A DNA stretch of 64,000 bases from Scandinavium manionii (GCF_024764775.1 NZ_JALIGC010000039.1:558001-622000); one strand, 5' to 3'. Positions 1 to 9,590 are shown, numbered from the stretch's first letter. Notes: a model not told the origin generated them from the letters alone. Made by a program: numbers and translations.

Positions 1-228
1 ACAGGGGTAGATTGCACTATCCGTGAGATGGCTGAGACGATGGCAGAAGTAGTTGGCTATAAAGGAAATATCATTTTCGACTCTTCCAAACCTGATGGTA
101 CGCCTCGTAAGTTAATGGATGTTTCACGTCTTAATAAATTGGGATGGCGCTATCATTATGATTTAAAGGAAGGACTCACACTAACGTATAAATGGTTCCT
201 TGAAAATCTTAGTTCATTCCGAGGATAA
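1..228 (+). CDS. fcl: GDP-L-fucose synthase, C-terminal end (partial)
   Basis: The reading frame is open from base 1 and ends in TAA at 226-228, so only the last 75 or so residues are present. The residues TGVDCTIREMAE, VVGYKG, SKPDGTPRKLMDVSRL and the ending WFLENLSSFRG match the C-terminus of Fcl/WcaG, the short-chain epimerase/reductase that turns GDP-4-keto-6-deoxy-D-mannose into GDP-L-fucose in the cytoplasm. gmm follows after 8 bases and manC after that, the usual order in fucose-containing O-antigen or colanic acid clusters. The upstream gene (expected gmd) lies outside the window. Codon use is AT-rich compared with gnd onward. Confidence 0.93.
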   Translation, partial: TGVDCTIREMAETMAEVVGYKGNIIFDSSKPDGTPRKLMDVSRLNKLGWRYHYDLKEGLTLTYKWFLENLSSFRG

Positions 229-236
229 ATTCTAAA

Positions 237-692
237 ATGAGATTAGAGGAACATGTATTTAAGTGTATTGTTGCAAACACCCCTCTAATTTCGATCGATC
301 TCATCATACGAAATACTGAAGGCAAGGTGCTGCTAGGTCAGCGCCAAAACAGGCCAGCTAAAGATTTTTGGTTTGTGCCTGGTGGCCGAATTTTCAAGGA
401 TGAATCTTTCGAGATTGCCTTCCAGCGAATAACAAAAGAAGAATTAGGACTGAAGCTCAATCTAACATATACTACTTTTCTAGGAATATATGAGCATTTT
501 TATGATGATAATTTTTCAGAGGCGAATTTTAGTACTCATTATGTTGTTCTTGGGTATGAACTATTTGTTGATGATTTAAGAGCGGAGTTGCCGCACACTC
601 AACATAGTTCTTACAAATGGTTTGATGAAGATACTATATCTGACGATCCTACTGTGCATCAATATACAAAAAATTATTTCTTATCAAGGTAA
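237..692 (+). CDS. gmm: GDP-mannose mannosyl hydrolase (Nudix family)
   Basis: 151 residues. Gmm/WcaH hydrolyses GDP-mannose to GDP and mannose and helps balance the GDP-sugar pool. The family's modified Nudix box is visible at about residues 50-72 (GGRIFKDESFEIAFQR followed by KEELGL), preceded by NRPAKDFWFVPGG and followed by YEHFYDDNFSEANFSTHYVVLGYEL, all hallmarks of GDPMH. It sits between fcl and manC with short gaps of 8 and 5 bases, so it is almost certainly cotranscribed with the O-antigen genes. The function is assigned from family similarity. Length is normal for the family. Confidence 0.93.
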   Translation: MRLEEHVFKCIVANTPLISIDLIIRNTEGKVLLGQRQNRPAKDFWFVPGGRIFKDESFEIAFQRITKEELGLKLNLTYTTFLGIYEHFYDDNFSEANFSTHYVVLGYELFVDDLRAELPHTQHSSYKWFDEDTISDDPTVHQYTKNYFLSR

Positions 693-697
693 TTAAT

Positions 698-2104
698 ATG
701 CTACTTCCTATTATTATGGCTGGAGGTTCCGGCACTCGACTATGGCCCCTTTCTCGTACGTTATATCCTAAACAGTTTCTGTCACTTAATAGTCGATTGA
801 CTATGCTCCAGGAAACAGTACATCGCCTTGATAAGATTGAACATACCCCAGCTTTTATCATTTGTAATGAAGCTCATCGATTTATTGTGGCTGAGCAGTT
901 ACGAAAAGAAGAATTACAGCACAGTGGGATTTTGCTGGAACCTGTTGGTCGTAACACAGCCCCTGCTGTAGCATTAGCTGCTTTGAATGCGCGAGCTAAT
1001 GGTGATGATCCAATTATGCTGATTTTGGCTGCTGATCACGAAATTCAAGATCTAGAAAGTTTTACACTTGCGGTACTTAATGCAAAGGTTCACGCTGAAA
1101 GCGGTAAACTGGTAACATTCGGTATTATACCCACACTGCCAGAAACCGGATATGGCTATATCAAAACGGGTGCAGCTTTAAATAGTAGCGGTTATGAGGT
1201 TTCTGCATTTGTTGAAAAACCAGAGCTTGAGCTTGCAAAGAAATATCTTACCGAAGGAGGATATTTATGGAATAGCGGCATGTTCATGTTCAAAGCATCA
1301 ACTTTTCTCCAGGAGCTTGGTAAATTTCGGCCGGAAATTCTTTCAGCTTGCAAAAATGCTATGGCAGCGACGAGCCAGGATCTGGATTTCATCAGAATTG
1401 ACAGTGATGCCTTTTGTCTTTGTCCTGAGGATTCGATTGATTATGCGGTCATGGAAAAAACAGACAAAGCTGTCGTTATGCCTTTGGATGCCAAATGGAG
1501 TGACGTTGGGTCATGGTCGGCGCTTTGGGATATAAGCACAAAAGATGAAAGTGGCAACGCTGTTAGAGGTGACGTTTTAATTGAAGATACATCCGATAGC
1601 TATTTGTATTCCCAACATAGATTAATTGGAGCTGTGGGTATTAAGGATCTAGTTGTTGTAGAAACTAAAGATGCGGTGCTCGTTGCTCATAAAGATAAAG
1701 TCCAACAAGTTAAAAGCATTGTTTCAAGACTTAAGGAAACAAATCGTGTTGAGTATTTACAACACCGTGAGATTTTTCGACCATGGGGCAGTCATGATAC
1801 AGTTGCAGAAGGGCCTCGATATCAGGTCAAACATGTTATCGTATTACCGGGTCAAATTATAACAAAACAGATTCATTATCATCGTACCGAGCATTGGATT
1901 GTAGTATCAGGCACAGCAAAAGTTCATTTAGACGAAAGTACTTATTTAGTATCAGAGAATGAATCTACCTTTATACCTGTTGGTGTACCACATGCAATCG
2001 AAAATCCGGGGAAGATCCCACTTGTAATTATTGAGGTAAGGTCAGGTGTATATCTCGAAGAAGATGATGTCATACGGGTTTCCTCTTCAGGAGTTGGTTA
2101 TTGA
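698..2104 (+). CDS. manC: Mannose-1-phosphate guanylyltransferase (type II, with cupin domain)
   Basis: 468 residues. It makes GDP-mannose from GTP and mannose-1-phosphate, the precursor for mannose and fucose residues. The N-terminal pyrophosphorylase signature MAGGSGTRLWPLSR is at residues 7-20 and VEKPELELAKKYL near 170. The C-terminal cupin region runs from about residue 350 (FRPWGSHDTVAEGPRYQVK, then HYHRTEHWIVVSGTA, FIPVGVPHAIENPG). The stop codon overlaps the start of the next glycosyltransferase gene (TGATG), so translation is probably coupled. It partners with manB downstream, which supplies mannose-1-phosphate. Confidence 0.95.
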   Translation: MLLPIIMAGGSGTRLWPLSRTLYPKQFLSLNSRLTMLQETVHRLDKIEHTPAFIICNEAHRFIVAEQLRKEELQHSGILLEPVGRNTAPAVALAALNARANGDDPIMLILAADHEIQDLESFTLAVLNAKVHAESGKLVTFGIIPTLPETGYGYIKTGAALNSSGYEVSAFVEKPELELAKKYLTEGGYLWNSGMFMFKASTFLQELGKFRPEILSACKNAMAATSQDLDFIRIDSDAFCLCPEDSIDYAVMEKTDKAVVMPLDAKWSDVGSWSALWDISTKDESGNAVRGDVLIEDTSDSYLYSQHRLIGAVGIKDLVVVETKDAVLVAHKDKVQQVKSIVSRLKETNRVEYLQHREIFRPWGSHDTVAEGPRYQVKHVIVLPGQIITKQIHYHRTEHWIVVSGTAKVHLDESTYLVSENESTFIPVGVPHAIENPGKIPLVIIEVRSGVYLEEDDVIRVSSSGVGY

Positions 2105-2850
2105 TGAAAATATCCATCATCACAGCAACTTATAACAGTGAAGCAACTTTACGTGACACACTTCGTTCTCTTGAAACGCAAACATACTCTGATATTGAAT
2201 ATATTATTATCGATGGAGCCTCAAAAGACAAGACTCTTACTTTGGTAGATGCTAATTGCACGAGGGTATCTAAAGTAATAAGCGAATCGGATAAAGGGAT
2301 TTATGATGCACTTAATAAAGGTATCAGTTTAGCGACGGGTGATGTGATTGGCTTCTTGCATTCAGATGATTTATTAGCCTCCGATATGGTAATCTCGGAT
2401 ATTGCAAATACATTTTCAACGACTGATTGTGATGCAGTTTATGGCGACTTAGAATATGTTATGAAGGATGATACGAACAAACGTGTTCGTTTATGGGAAA
2501 GTGGTGTATTCGATCGTAAAAAAATGCATTTCGGATGGATGCCTCCTCATCCATCCTTTTATATGAAGCGTTCATGCTATGAAAAATTTGGTAATTTCTC
2601 TCTTGAGTACCGAATTTCTGCAGACTACGATTCAATCGTTAGATTCATCCTCAAACACCAAATCTCTGTTGCTTATATACCCAAGGTACTCGTTAAGATG
2701 AGAGTAGGGGGTATCAGTAATCGTTCATTATCATGCATGTTATGTAAATCAATTGAAGATGTTCGTGTTATGAAAAAATATGGAATTATATGGCCCTTAG
2801 CTTTGGTCTATAAAAACTTTTCAAAACTTCCACAGTTCATTAAAAAGTAA
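2104..2850 (+). CDS. Glycosyltransferase family 2 (O-antigen assembly)
   Basis: 248 residues from the ATG at 2104, which overlaps the manC stop by one base. A TTG one codon earlier is less likely. The N-terminus is a GT-A fold (MKISIITATYNSEATLRDTL), with the nucleotide-sugar loop IIDGASKDKT, SDKGIYDALNKGI and the metal-binding region FLHSDDLLA. SADYDSIVRFI near residue 180 fits the acceptor region. The product resembles WcaA-like and O-unit transferases that add a sugar from a nucleotide donor on the cytoplasmic side of the inner membrane. Its position between manC and manB suggests a GDP-mannose or GDP-fucose donor, but the sequence does not show which sugar or linkage. Confidence 0.85.
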   Translation: MKISIITATYNSEATLRDTLRSLETQTYSDIEYIIIDGASKDKTLTLVDANCTRVSKVISESDKGIYDALNKGISLATGDVIGFLHSDDLLASDMVISDIANTFSTTDCDAVYGDLEYVMKDDTNKRVRLWESGVFDRKKMHFGWMPPHPSFYMKRSCYEKFGNFSLEYRISADYDSIVRFILKHQISVAYIPKVLVKMRVGGISNRSLSCMLCKSIEDVRVMKKYGIIWPLALVYKNFSKLPQFIKK

Positions 2851-2855
2851 CTATT

Positions 2856-4274
2856 ATGTTAAAAGCAAATGAAATTATTTACAAAAGCGGCATTGCCTTT
2901 GGGACTAGTGGTGCTAGAGGCTTGGTAAGAGATTTTACTCATGAAGTATGTGCTGCTTTTACACATGCATTTCTTGACGTTGTCAGCAAAACCTTTAAAT
3001 TTACTTCTATAGCAATAGCAATAGATAATAGGCCTAGTAGCTATGAGATTGCACAAGTGTGTGCAGCAGCTATTACACAGCATGGATTTAAAGTCGAATA
3101 TCACTCTGTGATACCAACACCAGCTTTAGCTTATTATTCTATCAGCAATAATATACCTTGCATTATGGTAACTGGAAGTCATATTCCGTTTGATCGAAAC
3201 GGGTTGAAATTCTATCGTCCCGATGGCGAGATTTCTAAAATAGATGAGCAGGCTATTGTAAATAGTACTTATGAATTTTTACCAGTAAAAGAATTATCTT
3301 CACTACAGGTAAAAAAAGAAGGAGCTGATGCCTATATTGAGCGATATTCATCTCTTTACGGTCCTGAAAAACTGACTGGTAAGCGAATTGGAATTTATGA
3401 ACACTCCAGTGCAGGGCGTGATTTGTATGCAACACTCTTTGAGAAATTGGGCGCTGAGGTTATTTCACTAGGACGTAGTGATGAATTTGTTCCAATTGAC
3501 ACCGAAGCTGTTGGCGAAGATGATCGATTACTCGCGAAGAAATGGGCTACAGAATTTAAACTAGATGCCATCTTCTCAACCGATGGTGATGGCGACAGGC
3601 CATTAGTTTCTGACGAAAAAGGAAACTGGTTGCGAGGAGATATTTTGGGGTTACTTGCAGCACAGCAACTTTCAATACATGCTCTTGCTGTGCCTGTGAG
3701 TTGTAATACTGCAATTGAGGTCTCAAATCAATTTCACTCAATAGTTAGAACTAAAATTGGCTCTCCTTATGTCATTGCTGCATTTGACCAATTGATTGAA
3801 GAACACTCATCAGTTGCTGGGTTTGAAGCCAATGGAGGTTTTCTCTTGGCTACAGATGTAAAAATTAATAGCAATCTTTTATCGGCATTACCTACAAGAG
3901 ACGCTGTTTTGCCTGCATTGATGCTTTTAGTCGCATCCACTGAAAATAGAGTTTCGACCCTAGTGAATGCTCTGCCACAACGATTTACATGGTCGGATCG
4001 CTTATCAAATTATCCATCACAGAAAAGTCAGAAAATTATAGCAGATGCAGTTGAGTCCCCTGAATCGTTTCTGGCGCAATTACAATTGCAAGGTCTAAGC
4101 TGTATCAATGTTGATCTCACCGATGGAGCTCGATTTATACTCAGTAGTGGTGATATTTTCCATCTACGCCCTTCAGGAAATGCACCTGAACTTCGCTGTT
4201 ATACGGAATCAAATGATGAAAGAAAGGCTAAAGAGCTTGTAGAGTTAGTCCTCGGGAAAATCAATGGATTGTGA
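2856..4274 (+). CDS. manB: Phosphomannomutase (divergent O-antigen type)
   Basis: 472 residues. It interconverts mannose-6-phosphate and mannose-1-phosphate for ManC. The alpha-D-phosphohexomutase landmarks are all present: an N-terminal FGTSGARGLV, the phosphoserine loop VTGSHIPFDRNGLKF (Ser near residue 109), the metal-binding loop STDGDGDRPLV near residue 246, the sugar-binding GFEANGG, and the phosphate-binding RPSGNAPELRCY near the C-terminus. The sequence differs clearly from the colanic acid CpsG type (which starts KAYDIRG and has TASHNP), so it is a second ManB lineage. Context gives the mannose assignment. A phosphoglucosamine or glucose mutase is possible but less likely. Confidence 0.85.
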   Translation: MLKANEIIYKSGIAFGTSGARGLVRDFTHEVCAAFTHAFLDVVSKTFKFTSIAIAIDNRPSSYEIAQVCAAAITQHGFKVEYHSVIPTPALAYYSISNNIPCIMVTGSHIPFDRNGLKFYRPDGEISKIDEQAIVNSTYEFLPVKELSSLQVKKEGADAYIERYSSLYGPEKLTGKRIGIYEHSSAGRDLYATLFEKLGAEVISLGRSDEFVPIDTEAVGEDDRLLAKKWATEFKLDAIFSTDGDGDRPLVSDEKGNWLRGDILGLLAAQQLSIHALAVPVSCNTAIEVSNQFHSIVRTKIGSPYVIAAFDQLIEEHSSVAGFEANGGFLLATDVKINSNLLSALPTRDAVLPALMLLVASTENRVSTLVNALPQRFTWSDRLSNYPSQKSQKIIADAVESPESFLAQLQLQGLSCINVDLTDGARFILSSGDIFHLRPSGNAPELRCYTESNDERKAKELVELVLGKINGL

Positions 4275-4470
4275 TATCAATTATAGCCATCACGTTGTTC
4301 ATTTAATGTGCTTGAACAGATATGCAAATTTTTCTGATCCTCAGGCAACATTATTAATTAAAATAAAGGCATCTTCCACTACACACTCTCATATATCCTG
4401 AGTTAACATCTTCTCCACATTTCAAGCCACGCACACCCCGCGTGGTGACCACACCTGACAGGAGTATGTA

Positions 4471-5877
4471 ATGTCCAAGCAACAGATCGGCGTCGTCGGT
4501 ATGGCAGTGATGGGGCGCAACCTGGCGCTCAACATCGAAAGCCGTGGTTATACCGTCTCCATCTTCAACCGCTCCCGTGAAAAAACTGAAGAAGTGATTG
4601 CCGAGAATCCAGGCAAGAAACTGGCTCCTTTCTACACGGTGCAGGAATTCGTCGAGTCTCTGGAAACACCACGCCGTATCCTGTTAATGGTGAAGGCGGG
4701 CGAGGGCACGGACAAAGCCATCGAATCTTTGAAGCCTTACCTGGATAAAGGCGACATCATCATTGAAGGCGGTAACTCCTACTTCCCGGACACCGTGCGT
4801 CGTAATCGCGAGCTGTCTGCAGAAGGCTTCAACTTCATCGGCACCGGCGTTTCCGGCGGTGAAGAAGGCGCGCTGAAAGGCCCATCAATCATGCCTGGCG
4901 GTCAGAAAGAAGCGTATGAGCTGGTTGCCCCAATCCTGACCAAAATCGCGGCCGTGGCCGAAGATGGCGAACCGTGCGTGACCTACATCGGTCCAGACGG
5001 TGCGGGTCATTATGTGAAGATGGTCCACAACGGCATCGAGTACGGCGACATGCAGCTTATCGCGGAAGCTTACTCTCTGCTGAAAGGCGGTCTGAAGCTC
5101 TCTAACGAAGAGCTGGCGCAGGTCTTCACCGAATGGAATGACGGCGAGCTGAACAGCTACCTGATCGACATCACCAAAGACATCTTCACTAAAAAAGATG
5201 AAGAAGGCACTTACCTGGTCGATGTCATTCTGGATGAAGCGGCGAACAAAGGTACCGGTAAGTGGACCAGCCAGAGCTCACTGGATCTCGGCGAGCCGCT
5301 GTCACTGATCACTGAATCTGTCTTCGCGCGTTATATCTCTTCTCTGAAAGATCAGCGTGTTGCAGCCTCTAAAGTGCTGAGTGGCCCACAGGCTAAACCT
5401 GCAGCCGATAAAGCTGAGTTCGTTGAGAAAGTGCGTCGCGCACTGTACCTGGGTAAAATTGTTTCTTACGCGCAGGGCTTCTCTCAGCTGCGTGCTGCAT
5501 CCAACGAGTACAACTGGGATCTGAACTACGGCGAAATCGCGAAGATTTTCCGCGCGGGCTGTATTATTCGTGCCCAGTTCCTGCAGAAAATCACCGATGC
5601 GTATGCTGAGAATGCAGACATCGCGAACCTGCTGTTGGCGCCGTACTTCAAGAAGATTGCTGACGACTACCAGCAGGCGCTGCGTGATGTTGTTGCCTAT
5701 GCAGTACAGAACGGTATTCCTGTCCCAACCTTCTCTGCTGCCATTGCCTACTACGACAGCTACCGTGCTGAAGTTCTGCCGGCAAACCTGATTCAGGCTC
5801 AACGTGACTACTTCGGCGCGCACACCTACAAGCGCACTGATAAAGAAGGCGTATTCCACACCGAGTGGATGGAATAA
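4471..5877 (+). CDS. gnd: 6-phosphogluconate dehydrogenase, decarboxylating
   Basis: 468 residues, the standard enteric length. It catalyses the oxidative decarboxylation of 6-phosphogluconate to ribulose-5-phosphate with NADP+ in the pentose phosphate pathway. Visible motifs are the N-terminal Rossmann GVVGMAVMGRNLALNI, the active-site segment GTGVSGGEEGALKGPS, and HYVKMVHNGIEYGD with the catalytic Lys. The start is preceded by CAGGAG. Codon use switches here from the AT-rich O-antigen style to a GC-richer, highly expressed style. The 196-base gap upstream (4275-4470) should hold the gnd promoter, but I could not assign boxes with confidence. A strong hairpin terminator follows. Confidence 0.98.
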   Translation: MSKQQIGVVGMAVMGRNLALNIESRGYTVSIFNRSREKTEEVIAENPGKKLAPFYTVQEFVESLETPRRILLMVKAGEGTDKAIESLKPYLDKGDIIIEGGNSYFPDTVRRNRELSAEGFNFIGTGVSGGEEGALKGPSIMPGGQKEAYELVAPILTKIAAVAEDGEPCVTYIGPDGAGHYVKMVHNGIEYGDMQLIAEAYSLLKGGLKLSNEELAQVFTEWNDGELNSYLIDITKDIFTKKDEEGTYLVDVILDEAANKGTGKWTSQSSLDLGEPLSLITESVFARYISSLKDQRVAASKVLSGPQAKPAADKAEFVEKVRRALYLGKIVSYAQGFSQLRAASNEYNWDLNYGEIAKIFRAGCIIRAQFLQKITDAYAENADIANLLLAPYFKKIADDYQQALRDVVAYAVQNGIPVPTFSAAIAYYDSYRAEVLPANLIQAQRDYFGAHTYKRTDKEGVFHTEWME

Positions 5878-5902
5878 TCTGAATTAAGCAGCAAATGACA
5901 TC

Positions 5903-5933
5903 AAACCCGGAGCCTTGTCTCCGGGTTTTTTTT
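5903..5933 (+). terminator. Rho-independent terminator of gnd
   Basis: A 10-bp stem (AAACCCGGAG at 5903-5912 pairing with 5919-5928), a 6-base loop and a run of eight T residues, starting 26 bases after the gnd stop codon. Confidence 0.9.
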
Positions 5934-6107
5934 AACCAAAAATCGCGTGTTTATTCGAAGTAGTCTGAATGTCGCTTCAACATCATGGCAATTCGCAGGC
6001 TTCGCCTTGACAGTGCCTCTGCGCTAGAGGTAAAACCCCCAACAGCTATTGTTTATCGTGATGGCCAGGTGCCATCTTCACCGTTAACTGAATAAAGTTG
6101 CGTTCTA

Positions 6108-7274
6108 ATGAAAATTACAATTTCCGGTACAGGTTATGTTGGCCTCTCAAACGGCATTCTGATTGCACAGAACCACGAAGTGGTGGCGCTGGATATCGTG
6201 CAGGCCAAAGTGGACATGCTCAATCAGAAGAAATCGCCGATTGCAGATAAAGAGATTGAAGAATACCTGGCAACCAAAACGCTGAACTTCCGCGCTACGA
6301 CTGACAAGCAGGATGCCTATCGCGATGCGGATTATGTGATAATCGCGACCCCAACCGATTACGACCCGAAGAACAACTACTTCAATACCTCCAGCGTTGA
6401 AGCAGTCATTCGTGATGTGGTCGAATTCAACCCAAACGCGGTGATGATCATCAAATCGACCATCCCGGTAGGCTTCACTCAGTCCATTAAAGATGAACTG
6501 GGTATCGATAATGTGATCTTCTCGCCAGAGTTCCTGCGTGAAGGTCGTGCGTTATACGACAACCTGCATCCATCACGTATCGTGATCGGTGAGCGCTCCG
6601 AGCGGGCAGAACGTTTTGCTGCACTGTTGCAGGAAGGCGCTATTAAAGAAAATATCCCGACGCTGTTCACCGATTCAACTGAAGCCGAAGCCATTAAGCT
6701 GTTCGCCAATACTTATCTGGCAATGCGTGTGGCCTACTTCAATGAGCTGGACAGCTATGCCGAAAGCTTAGGGCTCGACAGCCGTCAGATTATCGAAGGC
6801 GTATGCCTGGACCCGCGTATCGGCAACCATTACAACAACCCGTCATTTGGCTACGGCGGCTATTGTCTGCCTAAAGACACCAAACAGTTGCTGGCTAACT
6901 ACCAGTCTGTGCCGAATAACCTGATTTCGGCTATCGTGGATGCCAACCGCACGCGTAAAGATTTTGTCGCGGACTCCATTTTGTCGCGTAAACCGAAAGT
7001 CGTTGGTGTGTATCGTCTGATTATGAAGAGTGGGTCGGATAACTTCCGCGCCTCTTCAATTCAGGGGATCATGAAGCGCATCAAAGCTAAAGGCGTGCAG
7101 GTTATCATCTATGAACCGGTGATGCAGGAAGACGAGTTCTTCCACTCGCGCGTGGTCCGTGACCTGGAAGCGTTCAAGCAGGAGGCTGATGTGATTATCT
7201 CCAACCGCATGGCGGAAGAACTCGCTGATGTGGCGGATAAAGTGTATACCCGCGATTTGTTCGGCAACGACTAA
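6108..7274 (+). CDS. ugd: UDP-glucose 6-dehydrogenase
   Basis: 388 residues. It oxidises UDP-glucose twice with NAD+ to UDP-glucuronate, a precursor for capsule and colanic acid and for the aminoarabinose used in lipid A modification. The N-terminal NAD-binding motif GTGYVGLSNG, the TIPVGFT segment, and the catalytic cysteine in GYGGYCLPKDTKQ (Cys near residue 253) are visible. It follows gnd with a 230-base gap and its own terminator, so it is a separate transcription unit. The neighbouring uge product would use UDP-glucuronate directly. No PhoP or Rcs box is claimed. Confidence 0.97.
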   Translation: MKITISGTGYVGLSNGILIAQNHEVVALDIVQAKVDMLNQKKSPIADKEIEEYLATKTLNFRATTDKQDAYRDADYVIIATPTDYDPKNNYFNTSSVEAVIRDVVEFNPNAVMIIKSTIPVGFTQSIKDELGIDNVIFSPEFLREGRALYDNLHPSRIVIGERSERAERFAALLQEGAIKENIPTLFTDSTEAEAIKLFANTYLAMRVAYFNELDSYAESLGLDSRQIIEGVCLDPRIGNHYNNPSFGYGGYCLPKDTKQLLANYQSVPNNLISAIVDANRTRKDFVADSILSRKPKVVGVYRLIMKSGSDNFRASSIQGIMKRIKAKGVQVIIYEPVMQEDEFFHSRVVRDLEAFKQEADVIISNRMAEELADVADKVYTRDLFGND

Positions 7275-7296
7275 ACCCGAGTTGCTCTGATATCAA

Positions 7297-7323
7297 AAAG
7301 GCCCTCAAATCTGAGGGCCTTTT
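7297..7323 (+). terminator. Terminator between ugd and uge, probably bidirectional
   Basis: An 11-bp perfect stem (AAAGGCCCTCA at 7297-7307 with 7312-7322) and a 4-base loop. It lies between the convergent 3' ends of ugd and uge, with A residues on the left and T residues on the right, so it may serve both strands. Confidence 0.85.
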
Positions 7324-7349
7324 AGTTGCTGGCGTACTGCAAAACGCGA

Positions 7350-8354
7350 TTAAACGTTATAGAACCCGCGGTACCAGTCGACGAAGTTTTTCACCCCGTC
7401 TTTAACCGTGGTTTCTGGTTTGAAGCCAGTCACGTCTTGCAACGGTTGAGTATCCGCGCTGGTTTCCAGAACATCACCCGGCTGAACTGGCATCATATTC
7501 TTCTCAGCTTCAATACCGAGTGCTTCTTCAAGGGCCGTGATGTAATCCATCAATTCAACCGGTGAGCTGTTACCAATGTTATAGACGCGGTACGGCGCAG
7601 AGCTGCTGGCAGGCGATCCGGTTTCGACCGTCCAGTTGGCATCCGGCTGAGGGATGACATCCTGCAGACGAATAATCGCCTCAGCAATATCATCGATGTA
7701 GGTGAAGTCGCGTTTCATCTTGCCGTAGTTATAAACATCGATGCTTTTGCCTTCGAGCATGGCTTTGGTGAATTTAAACAGCGCCATGTCCGGGCGACCC
7801 CATGGGCCATAGACGGTGAAGAAACGCAGGCCAGTAGTTGGCAAACCGTACAGATGGGCATAGGTATGCGACATCAGCTCGTTGGCTTTTTTGGTCGCCG
7901 CATACAAGGAGACAGGATGGTCGACAGAATCATCGGTCGAGAACGGCATTTTGCGATTCAGACCGTAGACAGAGCTGGATGAGGCATACAGCAGGTGCTG
8001 CACCTTGTTATGGCGGCAGCCTTCAAGCACGTTCAAATGACCAATCAGGTTGGCATCCGCGTAGGCGTGTGGGTTTTCCAGCGAATAACGTACCCCGGCC
8101 TGCGCGGCGAGGTGAATCACGCGATCGAACTTCTCATCTGCAAACAGATTCGCCATCGCGATGCGGTCAGCCAGATCGATTTTATGGAAGCTAAAACCTG
8201 GCTTTTGCAACAGGTCGAGACGTGCCTGTTTCAGGTTAACGTCGTAGTAGTCGTTGAGATTATCAATCCCCACCACCTGATGGCCTGCCTGCAGCAGACG
8301 CTCGCTGACATGGAAGCCGATAAAACCGGCGGCGCCGGTAACCAGGTATTTCAT
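7350..8354 (-). CDS. uge: NAD-dependent epimerase, UDP-glucuronate 4-epimerase type
   Basis: 334 residues. It is a short-chain epimerase with the N-terminal GAAGFIGFHV Rossmann motif, the SSSSVYG segment and the YAATK active site (Tyr and Lys near residues 151-155). By length, sequence style and location it matches the Klebsiella/Enterobacter enzyme that converts UDP-glucuronate to UDP-galacturonate, used in LPS core or capsule. It is transcribed toward ugd, whose product would be its substrate, and is divergent from wzzB. E. coli K-12 lacks a gene at this spot. Other 4- or 5-epimerase specificities cannot be excluded from sequence. Confidence 0.85.
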   Translation of the reverse strand: MKYLVTGAAGFIGFHVSERLLQAGHQVVGIDNLNDYYDVNLKQARLDLLQKPGFSFHKIDLADRIAMANLFADEKFDRVIHLAAQAGVRYSLENPHAYADANLIGHLNVLEGCRHNKVQHLLYASSSSVYGLNRKMPFSTDDSVDHPVSLYAATKKANELMSHTYAHLYGLPTTGLRFFTVYGPWGRPDMALFKFTKAMLEGKSIDVYNYGKMKRDFTYIDDIAEAIIRLQDVIPQPDANWTVETGSPASSSAPYRVYNIGNSSPVELMDYITALEEALGIEAEKNMMPVQPGDVLETSADTQPLQDVTGFKPETTVKDGVKNFVDWYRGFYNV

Positions 8355-8585
8355 CTTTTTTCCTCAAATTTTGACCAGAAATGCATCAGTCGGGTTCTGG
8401 CATAACTGAAAGCAAAATCATACCGTTAGCTGGCGCAAAAAGATAATCGTTATCTACAATTAGGGTAGCCTGTTTTTTTGGTCAGTTATCGCGACTTCGG
8501 GCACTATTCTTATAGTAATTCTTATACGCGTGGGTAGACTATTCGCCCTTGTGGGCTTTTCTTAAATTGTGCAGTTAAGGTTTGT

Positions 8586-9590
8586 ATGACTCAGGACAAT
8601 AATAACGGTTTTACCGGCCACCGCAGTGAGCCGGAGCAGATTGATCTGATCGATCTGTTGGTACAAATCTGGCGTGGAAAGGTCACCATCATCGTATGTG
8701 TGATTGTCGCCATTCTTCTGGCCGTGGGCTACATCATGATTGCTAAAGAGAAATGGACCTCTACAGCATTGATAACACAGCCTGATTCTGGCCAGATTTC
8801 CAGCTATTCCAACGCCATGAACATTTTGTATGGCAACAGCGCACCTTCAGTGAATGCAATTCAACAGGATTTCATCACCCGTTTTAACTCTTCATTTTCA
8901 GCCCTTTCTGAATCGCTGGACAACAAGGAAGAGCCGGAAAAGCTGAATATCGAAGCCGCGGTCAAAGGACAAAACCTGCCGCTGCGTGTTTCCTACACTG
9001 CGCATACGGCTGAAGAGGCGCGACAGACGCTGGCGAAATACATTCAGCAGGTTGATGACGATGTTGCCAGGGCTGTGGAAGGTGACCTCAAATCTAACAT
9101 CGGTTCCCGTAAAAACGATCTTGAGCAGTCGCTGACCACTCAGGAAAAAGTGGCGGCCGAGCAGAAAGCGCTGCGTATCGCGCAAATCACCCAGGCACTG
9201 ACCGTAGCAGTACAGTCAAAGATCAAGCTGCCACAGGTTCAGCAGGCCGAGCAGGTTTCTCAGGACACCATGTTTATGCTGGGTAGCGATGCACTCGGTG
9301 CAATGGTGAAAAACGAATCAACGCGTCCGCTGACTTTCCCGGACAGCTACTATCAGACGCGTCAGACGCTGCTGGATGTCGATAACCTGATGACCGGTGG
9401 TAAGGACGATGAGCCGAAGGTAACAAATATTCACGCTTATCGTTACGTGATGAAGCCAACGCTGCCGTTCCGTCGTGATAGCCCGAAACGGGCGATTATC
9501 CTGGTCCTTTCAGTGCTGTTGGGCGGAATGGTCGGTGCGGGTATCGTACTGGGTCGTAACGCGTTGCGTAATTTCCAGCCGAAAGCCTAA
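8586..9590 (+). CDS. wzzB: O-antigen chain length determinant protein
   Basis: 334 residues. It is a Wzz-family polysaccharide co-polymerase with an N-terminal membrane segment near residues 33-53 (TIIVCVIVAILLAVGYIMI), a long periplasmic helical domain, and a C-terminal membrane segment near 304-324 preceded by the Pro-rich LPFRRDSPKRA. It sets the modal length of O-antigen made by Wzy in the inner membrane. It stands alone between uge (divergent) and hisI (convergent), as in other enterics. The 231-base upstream gap carries both promoters; I do not assign regulator boxes there. Confidence 0.94.
   Translation: MTQDNNNGFTGHRSEPEQIDLIDLLVQIWRGKVTIIVCVIVAILLAVGYIMIAKEKWTSTALITQPDSGQISSYSNAMNILYGNSAPSVNAIQQDFITRFNSSFSALSESLDNKEEPEKLNIEAAVKGQNLPLRVSYTAHTAEEARQTLAKYIQQVDDDVARAVEGDLKSNIGSRKNDLEQSLTTQEKVAAEQKALRIAQITQALTVAVQSKIKLPQVQQAEQVSQDTMFMLGSDALGAMVKNESTRPLTFPDSYYQTRQTLLDVDNLMTGGKDDEPKVTNIHAYRYVMKPTLPFRRDSPKRAIILVLSVLLGGMVGAGIVLGRNALRNFQPKA

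Noticed and set aside
5302..5859. 185-codon open frame opposite gnd
   Set aside because: Antisense shadow caused by the strong codon bias of gnd.
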